Positions 52,538-61,897 of a DNA stretch of 64,000 nt are shown in pieces. Position 1 is the stretch's first letter. Every line of letters begins with the position of its first letter. Below the pieces are notes generated by a model, which had not been told where the DNA came from, made no database searches, and worked only from the letters and a program-made list of their open reading frames with translations. A program made the translations under genes and the position numbers. Source of the stretch: Paludibacter sp. UBA6032. GTDB lineage: Bacteria > Bacteroidota > Bacteroidia > Bacteroidales > Paludibacteraceae. Where the stretch lies: NCBI GenBank assembly GCA_002427885.1, contig DIZI01000008.1:87184-151183 (forward strand), in the 5' to 3' direction.

Positions 52538-53749
52538 ATGAAAACAGAAATATACGAAGAAAAGGCTGTACTTGTTGGTGTAATCACTCAAAATCAGAAG
52601 GAAGATAAAGCACGGGAATATCTGGAAGAACTTGCATTTCTGGCTGAGACAGCCGGTGCTTCTCCCGAAAAACTATTCTTTCAACGATTGGAATATCCCA
52701 ATCCCAATACGTATGTAGGTCCTGGAAAATTGATTGAAATAAAGACTTTTGTGGATGAAAATGATATTGGTGTAGTTATTTTTGATGATGAATTATCGCC
52801 TAAGCAATTACGAAATATTGAAGCAGAATTAAAAGTATTGATATTAGACCGAACAAGTCTGATTTTGGATATTTTTGCTAAACGGGCTCAAACTGCCAAT
52901 GCAAAAACACAGGTAGAACTTGCTCAATGCCAATATATGTTGCCTCGTTTAACACGTCTTTGGACTCACCTGGAACGTCAGCAAGGAGGTATAGGTATGC
53001 GTGGACCCGGTGAAACTCAAATAGAAACGGACCGACGCATTATCCTCACGAAGATTTCTTTGTTGAAACAAAATCTGAAAGATATTGATCAACAAATGAG
53101 TACTCAGAGAAAAAACAGAGGGAAACTGGTTCGTGTGGCTTTAGTTGGTTATACGAATGCAGGAAAATCGACGTTAATGAATTTGCTCAGCAAATCAGAT
53201 ATTTTTGCTGAGAATAAGTTGTTTGCAACTTTGGATACAACCGTTCGAAAAGTGATAATCGAGAATTTACCGTTTTTGCTTTCCGATACTGTCGGCTTTA
53301 TCCGTAAATTGCCCCATCATTTAGTTCAATCTTTTAAATCGACACTTGACGAAGTGCGTGAAGCCGATCTGTTAATTCATGTTGTGGATGTATCACATCC
53401 GAATTTTGAGGAACAAATCGATGTTGTTAATTCGACGCTACGGGAAATTGATCCGAATGAAAAACCTACTATTTTGTTATTCAACAAAATAGATGCATTT
53501 AAATTTACCCCAAAAGAGGAAGATGATCTGGCTCCGATTAAACGGGAAAACATAAGTTTAGAGGAGCTTGAAAATACCTGGATGGCTAAAATGCAGGATA
53601 ATTGTATTTTTATTTCTGCCAGAGAGAAACAAAACATCGATGATCTCAAACAAATGCTTTACGACAAAGTAAAAAGTATTCATGTTGAGCGTTATCCTCA
53701 TAATGATTTTTTATACCAGAACTACACAGAGATAGAAACTGACGAGTAG
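52538..53749 (+). CDS. hflX: GTPase HflX
   Basis: 403 residues. The N-terminal HflX domain holds YPNPNTYVGPGKLIEIK and RTSLILDIFAKRAQT, and the RLWTHLERQQGGIGMRGPGETQIETDRR linker is diagnostic. The GTPase domain has GYTNAGKST (G1), DTVGF (G3) and NKID (G4). HflX rescues or splits stalled ribosomes under stress. It begins within 13 bases of the tonB terminator. Confidence 0.95.
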   Translation: MKTEIYEEKAVLVGVITQNQKEDKAREYLEELAFLAETAGASPEKLFFQRLEYPNPNTYVGPGKLIEIKTFVDENDIGVVIFDDELSPKQLRNIEAELKVLILDRTSLILDIFAKRAQTANAKTQVELAQCQYMLPRLTRLWTHLERQQGGIGMRGPGETQIETDRRIILTKISLLKQNLKDIDQQMSTQRKNRGKLVRVALVGYTNAGKSTLMNLLSKSDIFAENKLFATLDTTVRKVIIENLPFLLSDTVGFIRKLPHHLVQSFKSTLDEVREADLLIHVVDVSHPNFEEQIDVVNSTLREIDPNEKPTILLFNKIDAFKFTPKEEDDLAPIKRENISLEELENTWMAKMQDNCIFISAREKQNIDDLKQMLYDKVKSIHVERYPHNDFLYQNYTEIETDE

Positions 53750-53802
53750 TAAATCAAGTGGTTGACAATTACTAATTAAAAACGAATAATTAATAATCAA
53801 GC

Positions 53803-55791
53803 ATGATCAATTATCGAAATCTGACCGAAAAGGAAATTGCCACATTAACTGTTTATGGATGTTCTGCCGAGAACTGGAACGATGTACAGGTTGATGACAC
53901 ATTTTCACCCGCATTCATTGCAAATGTATATTTCTCGGGCAAAGTATTTTTAGGTACCTATCAAAAAGTTTTTGAGCTGGCGGGAGGTCTTAAAAAACAT
54001 TCGGGAATATTCAATTGCAGTTTACATAACTGTACAATTGGCAACGATGTTTATATTGATAAGATTCACAATTATATTGCGAATTATGTGGTAGGGAATG
54101 GATCATATATCGAAAATGTAAATTTATTGTTGGTCGATAGAGTCTCAACATTTGGAAACGGTGTGAAAGTGCCGGTTATGAATGAAGGAGGCGGAAGGGA
54201 AATACCAATATTTGACTTTCTGTCTGCTCCGTTGGCCTATATTCTGACTCTATATCGTCATCGTCCGGTTGTTATTCAAACGTTGCAAAAATTGATTGAT
54301 GCTTATTCCCTGACTCTGCAGTCGGATAAAGGGACAATCGGGGAAAATGTTCGTATTGTTAATAGTGGGAGCATCAAAAACGTCAGGATTGGTGATTTTG
54401 CGATTATTGAAGGTGCTTCATTGCTCGAAAACGGGACAATAAACAGTAATGCACAAGCTCCTGTTGTTATTGGCTCAGGTGTGAAATGCAACGATTTTAT
54501 TCTTAGTTCGGGTGTATCAATAACAGATTCCACCTTAGTTTCACGATGTTTTATTGGACAGGGTTGTATAATGGGGAAACATTATTCTGCACTTGACTCA
54601 CTTTTCTTCTCTAACTGCCAGGGCATGCATGGGGAGGCTACAGCCATTTTTGCAGGTCCTTATACGGTATCGCATCATAAATCAAGTCTGCTTATTGCAG
54701 GTATGTTTTCATTTTTGAATGCCGGTAGTGGTTCCAATCAAAGTAATCACATGTATAAATTAGGACCGATTCATCAAGGTATTGCCGAACGTGGTGCCAA
54801 AACAACGAGTGATTCATATTTACTTTGGCCAGCAAAAATTGGTGCTTTTACTTTGGTTATGGGGCGACACACCAAACACTCCGATACTTCGGATTTGCCA
54901 TTTTCATATTTAATTGAAAACGCAACAGAGAGTTATTTGATACCGGGTGCAAATTTGCGAAGTGTAGGTACAATTCGCGATGCCCAGAAATGGCCCAAAC
55001 GTGATAACCGGAAAGATAACAAAAAGTTAGATCCCATCAATTTTAATTTACTTAGCCCGTATACCATCAATAAAATGATAAAAGGGGTTGCTGTGTTGAA
55101 AAATCTTCAGGCAATTTCAGGCGAAACTACCGATATTTATACCTATCAAAACTGTAGTATTAAAAACTCTTCATTGATTAAGGGAATTGATCTGTATAAT
55201 ATTGCCATTTATAAATTTTTAGGTAATTCTCTTATTAACAGGCTTAAAGGAACAAAATTCAGTGACATTGATGAAGTTCGCCGGCAATTGAAACCAAACA
55301 CTCAAAAAGGGTTAGGAGAATGGATTGACTTGTCCGGTCTTATAACTCCCAAAAATGAAATAGATATTCTTCTTCAGGATATTGAGACTGATTCCATTTC
55401 CCTCGATCAAATTCAACAACGTTTTGAAATAATGCATCAAGAGTATTATCATTATGAATGGACCTGGGCTTGTCAAAAACTGGAAACTTATTGGGGTAAA
55501 ACAATTGAGAATGTAACTTACGATGATATTGTGAGTATGGTTCGATTATGGGAAAATTCAGTTGTGAAACTGGACCAACTTATATACGATGATGCTAAAA
55601 AAGAATTTGATCTGAATGCGAAAACCGGTTTTGGTGTTGATGGTAATGAAGAACAAAAATATCAGGACTTTGAATCTGTCCGTGGAAGTTTCGAAAATAA
55701 CCCGTTTGTTTTAGAAGTTCTCAATCATATTAAAAGAAAAACTGATTTGGGAAATGAATTGATTGAAAGACTAAAGTTAATGCGTGTGTAA
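53803..55791 (+). CDS. DUF4954-like left-handed beta-helix protein
   Basis: 662 residues, no signal peptide. Residues about 60-270 contain hexapeptide-like repeats (for example IGENVRIVNSGSIKNVRIGDFAIIEGA), predicting a left-handed parallel beta-helix as in acyltransferases and nucleotidyltransferases. The family (DUF4954) is Bacteroidota-typical. The segment SNCQGMHGEATAIFAGPYTVSHHKSSLLIAG holds several conserved His residues that may form a site. The C-terminal third is helical. Function is unknown; sugar-nucleotide or acyl transfer is a guess from the fold. Confidence 0.82.
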   Translation: MINYRNLTEKEIATLTVYGCSAENWNDVQVDDTFSPAFIANVYFSGKVFLGTYQKVFELAGGLKKHSGIFNCSLHNCTIGNDVYIDKIHNYIANYVVGNGSYIENVNLLLVDRVSTFGNGVKVPVMNEGGGREIPIFDFLSAPLAYILTLYRHRPVVIQTLQKLIDAYSLTLQSDKGTIGENVRIVNSGSIKNVRIGDFAIIEGASLLENGTINSNAQAPVVIGSGVKCNDFILSSGVSITDSTLVSRCFIGQGCIMGKHYSALDSLFFSNCQGMHGEATAIFAGPYTVSHHKSSLLIAGMFSFLNAGSGSNQSNHMYKLGPIHQGIAERGAKTTSDSYLLWPAKIGAFTLVMGRHTKHSDTSDLPFSYLIENATESYLIPGANLRSVGTIRDAQKWPKRDNRKDNKKLDPINFNLLSPYTINKMIKGVAVLKNLQAISGETTDIYTYQNCSIKNSSLIKGIDLYNIAIYKFLGNSLINRLKGTKFSDIDEVRRQLKPNTQKGLGEWIDLSGLITPKNEIDILLQDIETDSISLDQIQQRFEIMHQEYYHYEWTWACQKLETYWGKTIENVTYDDIVSMVRLWENSVVKLDQLIYDDAKKEFDLNAKTGFGVDGNEEQKYQDFESVRGSFENNPFVLEVLNHIKRKTDLGNELIERLKLMRV

Positions 55792-55842
55792 TAACTTTGT
55801 TGCAATTATTTATCCCGTAATTACGTTTTAAAAAGCAAGTCA

Positions 55843-56358
55843 ATGAAAATTAAATTTTTTCTTTATTTCTTACTCGTTTTCTTTGTTGGGTGTAAAACCG
55901 ACAAAGATATAGAAAATGAGAAGTTCATAGCAACAATTGAAGAAATAGGATTAAACAATTTTAGAAACATCGAATATATTCCGACCGATAAAGTGGAGAA
56001 GTATAATTACTTTCGGGGAGATAGTTTAATTACCCGTTGGGAATATAATATCGTTTCAAAGCATTTTGAAAAGTACGATGAAAATATAATTAAGAAGTAC
56101 AATTCTGATCCACTTGCATTTATGAATAATTTAAGAGACAAAATTAAATCCATTCATGTTGTGTTAATTACTCAAAGCCAATGGCCTGGTCAGGTTTTTA
56201 ATTTTTGGACATCTGATACAGAGTATTTTACATATGTGCGTTCAGGGTTTAAATTTGACTCGTCATACAAAGTGTTGCTGGAAAATGAATTGAAAAATTC
56301 AGAGAAGATCAATGACAATTGGTATTATAAAAGAATGATAGTTTGTAGAAATAAATGA
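55843..56358 (+). CDS. Small lipoprotein of unknown function
   Basis: 171 residues. The signal peptide ends in LVFFVGCKTD, with Cys17 the likely lipidated residue. The mature part is Lys/Asp/Tyr-rich with no motif I recognise. It lies alone between the DUF4954 gene and aroA, with different base composition (low G+C, many AAA and AAT codons), so it may be a recent or fast-evolving gene. Confidence 0.7.
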   Translation: MKIKFFLYFLLVFFVGCKTDKDIENEKFIATIEEIGLNNFRNIEYIPTDKVEKYNYFRGDSLITRWEYNIVSKHFEKYDENIIKKYNSDPLAFMNNLRDKIKSIHVVLITQSQWPGQVFNFWTSDTEYFTYVRSGFKFDSSYKVLLENELKNSEKINDNWYYKRMIVCRNK

Positions 56359-56431
56359 TTATTACCTTTTTAAAAGCCATTTTAAACGGCAATGAATAAT
56401 AAACTATAACTAAAATATTGATTGATAATTC

Positions 56432-57646
56432 ATGCAAAATTCAAAAGAACTTCATATAAAGATTGACAATTTAAGCGCTCAAATTAATTTACCTGCATCA
56501 AAAAGCATAAGTAACAGGGCGTTAATCCTGGATGCGCTGGCTTATAGCTCGTATGATATTCAGAATTTATCGGATTGTGATGATACAAAAGTACTTGTAC
56601 ATGCATTGGATTCTAACGATACAACCTTTGATGTTGGAGCAGCGGGTACAAGCATGCGTTTTCTCACAGCTTTTTTGTCAAAAACGGTTGGTGAATGGAT
56701 AATTACAGGAAGTGAACGTATGAAGCAGCGTCCTATCAAACTCTTGGTAGAAGCACTAAACAGTTTGGGAGCACGCATTGAATATGTTGAAAAAGAAGGT
56801 TTCCCTCCATTGCGTATTTTCGGAAGTGCACTCGTTGGTGGTGAAATACATCTCAATGGCAGCGTAAGCAGCCAGTATATTTCGGCTTTGATGATGGTAG
56901 GTCCCCTTATGCAGGAGGGTTTAAAAATCAGATTGGATGGAAATGTTATTTCCCAACCTTATATCAATATGACACTTCGCATGATGCAGGAGTATGGAGC
57001 GAAAATTGAATTCACAAACAATACAATTTATATTGAACCACAGGATTATCAACCAATTCCGTATTCAGTTGAATCTGATTGGTCGGCGGCATCGTACTGG
57101 TATGAAATACTTGCTCTTGTCGGTAAAGGAGCAGTTTATTTGAAAGGTTTACGCTCAGATAGCTATCAGGGCGACAGTAAAGTTGCCGAACTTTTCACAC
57201 AACTTGGTGTAGAAACAGCTTATTTGTCTGATGGAGTTTTGCTCACACCGAACAAAGCGACAACAAGTTACATAGAATATGATTTTAGCAATGAGCCTGA
57301 CCTTGCACAGACATTTGCTGTAACATGTTGTCTCAAAGGTATTTCGTTTCATTTCATTGGATTACAAAGTTTAAAAATAAAAGAGACCAATCGCATCCTT
57401 GCTTTAATCAATGAATTACTGAAACTGGGATATGTATTGATTGAACCAACCGAAGGACAGTTGGCATGGGAAGGCAAACGCCGTGAACCGGCAGAAAAAA
57501 TCAGCATAGCAACTTACGAAGATCATCGTATGGCTATGGCTTTTGCACCGGCTGCTTTAATTCAACCGATAAGCATAGAAAATCCCCAAGTGGTAAGTAA
57601 ATCATATCCGGGTTTTTGGGAAGACTTTTCAAAAATTTCTCTCTAA
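56432..57646 (+). CDS. aroA: 3-phosphoshikimate 1-carboxyvinyltransferase (EPSP synthase)
   Basis: 404 residues. It adds enolpyruvate from PEP to shikimate-3-phosphate. Motifs are LPASKSISNRALIL (S3P binding), GAAGTSMRFLTAF, GSERMKQRPI, GSVSSQYISALMM, KIKETNRI and TYEDHRMAMAFAP. Bacteroidota EPSPS are a little shorter than E. coli, as here. Its last four bases overlap the convergent ykgJ-like gene. Confidence 0.95.
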   Translation: MQNSKELHIKIDNLSAQINLPASKSISNRALILDALAYSSYDIQNLSDCDDTKVLVHALDSNDTTFDVGAAGTSMRFLTAFLSKTVGEWIITGSERMKQRPIKLLVEALNSLGARIEYVEKEGFPPLRIFGSALVGGEIHLNGSVSSQYISALMMVGPLMQEGLKIRLDGNVISQPYINMTLRMMQEYGAKIEFTNNTIYIEPQDYQPIPYSVESDWSAASYWYEILALVGKGAVYLKGLRSDSYQGDSKVAELFTQLGVETAYLSDGVLLTPNKATTSYIEYDFSNEPDLAQTFAVTCCLKGISFHFIGLQSLKIKETNRILALINELLKLGYVLIEPTEGQLAWEGKRREPAEKISIATYEDHRMAMAFAPAALIQPISIENPQVVSKSYPGFWEDFSKISL

Positions 57647-58149
57647 AGCCCCTTTGTGGGATTAGAGTCAGTTAGTTCTTCCAGCACTTCAAACACGATT
57701 GGACAAGTATAGGCATTTTTAATTGATAGCTTATAAATCTGATAAAAACGTTTCCGGTCGGTGTGTGGGTATTCACGACATGCTTTGGGTCGTGATTCGT
57801 AAATGGCGCAGTAATTATCGGCACCTAAAAACGGGCAGGGCATGGATTTAAAAACCATATCGCCATCTTCATCTACCCGTAAATATTTGGCAATCACATC
57901 CGAAGTCTTTATTCTCAACGATTTTGCCATTCTGTCAATATCTTTATCGGTTATGCGTGGCCCCAGTGTTCTGCAACAATTACCACAAGACAGGCAGTCA
58001 GTACGTTCTGAAATTTTATCATGAAGGGCATGAACCTGTAAATCCATTCCCTCTAATTTCTTTTTATTTTTCACAAGAAAACGCTGCCAGTTTGCTTCCG
58101 ATTTAGCAGCTAAAGTCGGCAATAATTTTAAATCTATGAGTTTGCTCAT
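57643..58149 (-). CDS. YkgJ-type cysteine-cluster protein
   Basis: 168 residues, cytosolic. It has the cluster C-x2-C-x2-CC (CLSCGNCCRTLG), CPFLG, CAIYESRPKACREYP and a final CPIV, the zinc/iron-chelating YkgJ pattern (UPF0153/PF03692). Function is unknown. The last residues (SNPTKGL) are encoded by DNA resembling the CCCCTAAAGGGG repeat, as in LysA, and the stop overlaps the aroA stop. ATG 58149 follows a -7 box. Confidence 0.85.
   Translation of the reverse strand: MSKLIDLKLLPTLAAKSEANWQRFLVKNKKKLEGMDLQVHALHDKISERTDCLSCGNCCRTLGPRITDKDIDRMAKSLRIKTSDVIAKYLRVDEDGDMVFKSMPCPFLGADNYCAIYESRPKACREYPHTDRKRFYQIYKLSIKNAYTCPIVFEVLEELTDSNPTKGL
57645..57666. repeat. Single degenerate copy of the AAGCCCCTTTNNGGG repeat
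   Basis: TAAAGCCCCTTTGTGGGATT resembles one arm of the lysA-flanking inverted repeats. No second arm is nearby. It lies exactly where aroA and the YkgJ-like gene meet. Confidence 0.5.
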
Positions 58150-58177
58150 GAATGTTTTAGAATTATATTTGAAAACA

Positions 58178-58185
58178 CAAAGGTA
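58178..58185 (-). promoter_or_regulatory. -7 box for the YkgJ-like gene
   Basis: TACCTTTG on the minus strand, 29 bases before the start, divergent from the spt promoter. Confidence 0.55.
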
Positions 58186-58236
58186 GGCAAACTGAACTTA
58201 GTAAACAAAAAAAAGGATGTTTCAATAAAAAATTAG

Positions 58237-58244
58237 TATCTTTG
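58237..58244 (+). promoter_or_regulatory. -7 box for serine palmitoyltransferase
   Basis: TATCTTTG, 36 bases before the ATG. Confidence 0.6.
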
Positions 58245-58279
58245 CAGCCGTTTTTAATTACAAACATATATTATCTTTT

Positions 58280-59467
58280 ATGAGTCTACTAAGTAATGTA
58301 ATGGGGCAATATGATGCACCACAACAAGCTAAGGCAAATGGTCTTTATCCCTATTTTCGCCCAATTGAATCTGATCAGGATACAGTTGTTACGATAGACG
58401 GAAAACCAGTTCTAATGTTTGGATCGAACAGCTATTTGGGTTTAACGAATCATCCCTACTTAAAAGAAGCAGCGATTAAAGCGATAGAAAAATATGGTAC
58501 AGGATGTGCCGGTTCCCGTTTTCTAAATGGAACTTTAGATATCCATATTGAATTAGAAGAACGTCTTGCAAAATTGGTACACAAACCTGCTGCTTTGGTT
58601 TATGCTACAGGTTTCTCAGTAAATTCCGGTGTTGTACCATGTATTACAGGTAGGGAAGATTATTTAATATTCGATGAGTATGACCATGCCTCTATTATTG
58701 AAGGCAAACGTTTGTCATTTTCCAAACAATTGAAATATCGTCATAACGATATGGATGCATTGGAAAATTTATTAAAGAAATGTGATCCCGACAAATTGAA
58801 AATTATTGTTACTGACGGTGTTTTTAGCATGGAAGGTGATGTTGCCAAATTACCTGAAATTGTTGAATTATCTAAAAAATACAATGCATCCATTTATGTT
58901 GACGAAGCTCATTCATTGGGTGTTTTTGGAAAAACAGGTGCGGGAGTTTGTGAACATTTTGGTGTATCCGACGACGTAGATTTGATCATGGGAACATTCA
59001 GTAAATCACTTGGTACTATTGGGGGATTTATTGCTTCCGACGAGAATATTATCAATTATCTGAAACATAATTCACGCACATTAATTTTCAGTGCTTCTAT
59101 AACACCGGCATCAACCGGTTGCGTTTTGGCTGCATTGGATGTAATGGAAAAAGAAACATGGCGTAAAGATGCTTTGTGGGCAAATACAAACCGTGCCAAA
59201 GCCGGTTTCCTGAAAGCAGGATTTGAAATTGGACCTACTGAAACACCTATCATACCACTTTTTGTTCGCGACAATACCAATACATTTAAACTCACAAAGA
59301 TGTTGATGGATGACGGAGTTTTTGTAAATCCCGTGGTTTCACCGGCAGTTCCATCTGAAGACTCATTAATTCGCTATTCTTTGATGGCAACGCACACTTT
59401 TGACCAAATTGACGAGTCGATCGAAAAAATTTCAAGAGATGCCCGTACATTGGGAATCATAAAATAA
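58280..59467 (+). CDS. spt: Serine palmitoyltransferase (alpha-oxoamine synthase family)
   Basis: 395 residues. A PLP enzyme of the alpha-oxoamine synthase family: FGSNSYLGLTNHP, GSRFLNGT, DEYDHASIIEG, YVDEAHSLGVFG and TFSKSLGTIGG with the PLP lysine. Relatives include KBL, BioF, HemA and SPT. The start LSNVMGQYDAPQQAKANGLYPYFRPIES and the solo chromosomal context match the soluble Bacteroides SPT, which makes 3-ketodihydrosphingosine for sphingolipids. 2-amino-3-ketobutyrate ligase is the main alternative. Confidence 0.85.
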   Translation: MSLLSNVMGQYDAPQQAKANGLYPYFRPIESDQDTVVTIDGKPVLMFGSNSYLGLTNHPYLKEAAIKAIEKYGTGCAGSRFLNGTLDIHIELEERLAKLVHKPAALVYATGFSVNSGVVPCITGREDYLIFDEYDHASIIEGKRLSFSKQLKYRHNDMDALENLLKKCDPDKLKIIVTDGVFSMEGDVAKLPEIVELSKKYNASIYVDEAHSLGVFGKTGAGVCEHFGVSDDVDLIMGTFSKSLGTIGGFIASDENIINYLKHNSRTLIFSASITPASTGCVLAALDVMEKETWRKDALWANTNRAKAGFLKAGFEIGPTETPIIPLFVRDNTNTFKLTKMLMDDGVFVNPVVSPAVPSEDSLIRYSLMATHTFDQIDESIEKISRDARTLGIIK

Positions 59468-59498
59468 TATATAATTCATAACTTGAATTAGAAAATAT

Positions 59499-59545
59499 AA
59501 GAATAGAACGGGTTTGGAAAACAAGCTGGTTCTATTCTTTGTTTT
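59499..59545 (+). terminator. Terminator after spt
   Basis: AAGAATAGAAC pairs with GTTCTATTCTT, 19-nt loop, then TTGTTTT. Confidence 0.7.
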
Positions 59546-59607
59546 AAAAAATACAACATGCTGATGTGAATCAGCCATATTTTCAACTTTTAATTTTCAA
59601 TAAAAAA

Positions 59608-61224
59608 ATGATTACTGTATCTAATCTCACCATTCAATTTGGTAAACGTGTTTTATTCTCCGATGTGAACCTGAAATTTACCGCCGGCAATTGTTATGGT
59701 ATAATAGGAGCAAACGGTGCCGGGAAATCGACCCTGATACGCATGATAAGCGGAGATCTTGATCCAACACGTGGAACAGTTCAGTTTGGTACTGGCGAGC
59801 GCTTGTCGGTACTTAAACAGGACCACTTCGAATTTGACGAATCTACGGTCATTGACACTGTCATGATGGGACACGATGTTCTTTGGAAAATAAAAGATGA
59901 AAAAGATGCCATTTACCTCAAAGAAGATTTCTCTGATGCTGACGGATTACGAGCTTCGGAGCTCGAAGAGAAATTTGCCGAATTAAATGGTTGGAATGCT
60001 GAAAGTGATGCGGCCTCACTGCTCAGTGGTTTAGGTATTAAGGAAGATTTACATTACCAACTGATGAAGGAGTTGAGCGGTATGGAAAAAGTTCGTGTTT
60101 TGCTGGCACGTGCCCTGTTTGGTAAGCCGGATAACTTGTTACTCGATGAACCTACCAATGATTTGGATGTGGATACGGTCATGTGGCTTGAGAATTATCT
60201 GGCAAACTATGATAATACGGTGCTTGTTGTATCGCACGACCGTCACTTTCTGGATGCAGTAAGTACGCATACCGTTGATATTGATTTTGGTAAAGTACAG
60301 TTGTTTTCCGGTAATTATTCTTTCTGGTATGAATCCAGCCAGTTGGCACTGCGTCAACAACAAAATCAAAACAAGAAATCGGATGAAAAACGCAAGGAAC
60401 TGGAAGAATTTATTCGTCGTTTCAGTGCCAATGTGGCTAAATCGAAACAAGCCACCAGTCGTAAGAAAATGTTGGAAAAATTAAACGTTGATGAAATTCA
60501 ACCATCAACCCGAAAATATCCGGGCATTATTTTTACTCCCGATCGTGATCCCGGAAACATGGTACTGGAAATAGCGGGACTGGGAAAAACACTCGAAGAT
60601 GGAACTGTGCTGTTTAAGGATGTGAACTTTAACGTGGAGAAGAATGATAAAATTGTTTTCTTGTCGCGTGATCCACGTGCCATGACTGCCTTTTTTGAAA
60701 TTATAAACGGGCACGATAAAGCCCATGAAGGAACTTTCAATTGGGGAATAACAATTACGCATGCCTATTTACCACTTGATAATTCGGAATTTTTCAATAC
60801 CGATTTAAATCTTGTCGATTGGCTCGGACAATTTTCAACGGATACAACCGAAGCTTATATCCGCGGATATCTGGGTAAAATGCTTTTTTCCGGAGAAGAA
60901 ATTTATAAAAAAGCAAGTGTTATCTCCGGAGGTGAAAAAATGCGTTGTATGATTTCGCGTATGATGTTGCGTAATGCAAATGTGATGATTCTTGATTCGC
61001 CTGCCAACCATCTGGACCTGGAATCAATTCAGGCTTTCAACAATACGCTTGTAAACTTCAAAGGGAATGTGCTTATGGCTTCACATGACCGTGAATTTAT
61101 CCAGACAGTATGTAATCGGATTATTGAACTTACTCCTCATGGAATTATTGACAAACAAATGGATTTTGATGATTATGTTACATCGGAAGAAATCAGAATG
61201 ATTGGAAATAAAATGTATAAATAG
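59608..61224 (+). CDS. ABC-F family ATPase with degenerate second nucleotide site
   Basis: 538 residues, two ABC domains and no membrane segments, so an ABC-F ribosome-associated protein. NBD1 is complete: GANGAGKST at 34-42, LSGMEK at 156-161 (one change from LSGGE), LLLDEPTND at 177-185 and SHD at 209-211. The inter-domain linker (about 240-300) is Lys/Arg/Gln-rich. NBD2 keeps ISGGEK (439-444) and ASHD (491-494), but its Walker A is replaced by FLSRDPRAMTAFF (351-363), and the Walker B reads ILDSPANHLD, with Ser464 where the catalytic Glu should be. The start at 59608 is preferred over an upstream in-frame ATG (59566). Confidence 0.88.
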   Translation: MITVSNLTIQFGKRVLFSDVNLKFTAGNCYGIIGANGAGKSTLIRMISGDLDPTRGTVQFGTGERLSVLKQDHFEFDESTVIDTVMMGHDVLWKIKDEKDAIYLKEDFSDADGLRASELEEKFAELNGWNAESDAASLLSGLGIKEDLHYQLMKELSGMEKVRVLLARALFGKPDNLLLDEPTNDLDVDTVMWLENYLANYDNTVLVVSHDRHFLDAVSTHTVDIDFGKVQLFSGNYSFWYESSQLALRQQQNQNKKSDEKRKELEEFIRRFSANVAKSKQATSRKKMLEKLNVDEIQPSTRKYPGIIFTPDRDPGNMVLEIAGLGKTLEDGTVLFKDVNFNVEKNDKIVFLSRDPRAMTAFFEIINGHDKAHEGTFNWGITITHAYLPLDNSEFFNTDLNLVDWLGQFSTDTTEAYIRGYLGKMLFSGEEIYKKASVISGGEKMRCMISRMMLRNANVMILDSPANHLDLESIQAFNNTLVNFKGNVLMASHDREFIQTVCNRIIELTPHGIIDKQMDFDDYVTSEEIRMIGNKMYK

Positions 61225-61249
61225 ATAGCGATCTTAAAAATACTTTACA

Positions 61250-61279
61250 AAAAGAGACCTTGCATGCAAGGTCTCTTTT
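61250..61279. terminator. 30-bp perfect palindrome after the ABC-F gene
   Basis: AAAAGAGACCTTGCA followed by its exact complement. A loopless or GCATGC-centred stem that could work as a bidirectional terminator. Confidence 0.7.
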
Positions 61280-61406
61280 GTGTATTAAAAGTTGAGAATC
61301 TAAAATATACTATTATCTTTGTGTTATAATTTAAAAATTTCAATCCATTTTTTCTCAATCTGAATCACAATTAAATTACAAATTTAGTTATCTAAAATTT
61401 AGTATT

Positions 61407-61616
61407 ATGAATGAAGAAAATCCTTGTAACGACAAAAACAGAAATCATCAGGCTACAGCATCCGGTGGAGCCGTTTATGGTTTGGGACTGATTGGTGCCG
61501 CCATTTATTTTATTTCAAATGCCACTACTTTTTGGGTAGGTGTTCTCGGTTTCCTAAAAGCAATTGTTTGGCCTGCCATTTTGGTTTACGAAGCATTGAA
61601 AGCGCTTGCGGTTTAG
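61407..61616 (+). CDS. Small conserved single- or double-pass membrane protein
   Basis: 69 residues. Polar N-terminus (MNEENPCNDKNRNHQATASGG) and two hydrophobic stretches (AVYGLGLIGAAIYFISNATTF and FWVGVLGFLKAIVWPAILVYEAL). The pattern GGAVYGLGxIGAAIYFIS...FLKAIVWPAxLVYEALK is shared by short proteins in many bacteria; function unknown. Confidence 0.75.
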   Translation: MNEENPCNDKNRNHQATASGGAVYGLGLIGAAIYFISNATTFWVGVLGFLKAIVWPAILVYEALKALAV

Positions 61617-61650
61617 AAATTTATTTGTTTAAATGATGCTACTGCTAACG

Positions 61651-61705
61651 CAGGTATGAGACCTGTGCTTCTTTTTTATTTTTGGCATGGGTTGCAAACC
61701 GTGCC
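61651..61705. repeat. REP-like pair of imperfect palindromes
   Basis: CAGGTATGAGACCTG (61651-61665) and GGCATGGGTTGCAAACCGTGCC region (61684-61705) are two neighbouring imperfect palindromes, like REP elements. No REP-associated transposase is in the window. Confidence 0.5.
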
Positions 61706-61720
61706 ACCATCCGTACCGAG

Positions 61721-61816
61721 CCAAATCAAGTTTCAGGTGAGTCAGTACATATATGTATTTGGGCAAATTAGGTTTCGAAAGGCAAATACCTGTAAGTATA
61801 TGGGCAAATCAAGTTT
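61721..61816. repeat. Degenerate tandem repeat, 41-42 bp unit
   Basis: Three copies of CAAATCAAGTTT or a close variant begin at 61722, 61764 and 61805. The rest of the unit is diverged but retains a TATATG-GGG end. Intergenic. Confidence 0.5.
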
Positions 61817-61839
61817 TATTTTGAATGAAGAGTATAAAA

Positions 61840-61872
61840 AATGCGCCTCCCGAATTTCTCAGGAAGCGCATT
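61840..61872 (-). terminator. Terminator of the Nfn/SudAB operon
   Basis: AATGCGCCTCC with GGAAGCGCATT (one wobble) over 11 nt; on the minus strand a T-run follows. Confidence 0.65.
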
Positions 61873-61897
61873 CTTTAAATTGTAAATGATTAAATGG

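Noticed and set aside
61721..61816. CRISPR array
   Set aside because: Only three diverged units, no conserved repeat/spacer alternation, no cas genes.
61656..61889. 77-codon frame in the gap before the nfn operon
   Set aside because: Made of the palindromes, the tandem repeat and the terminator; not coding-like.
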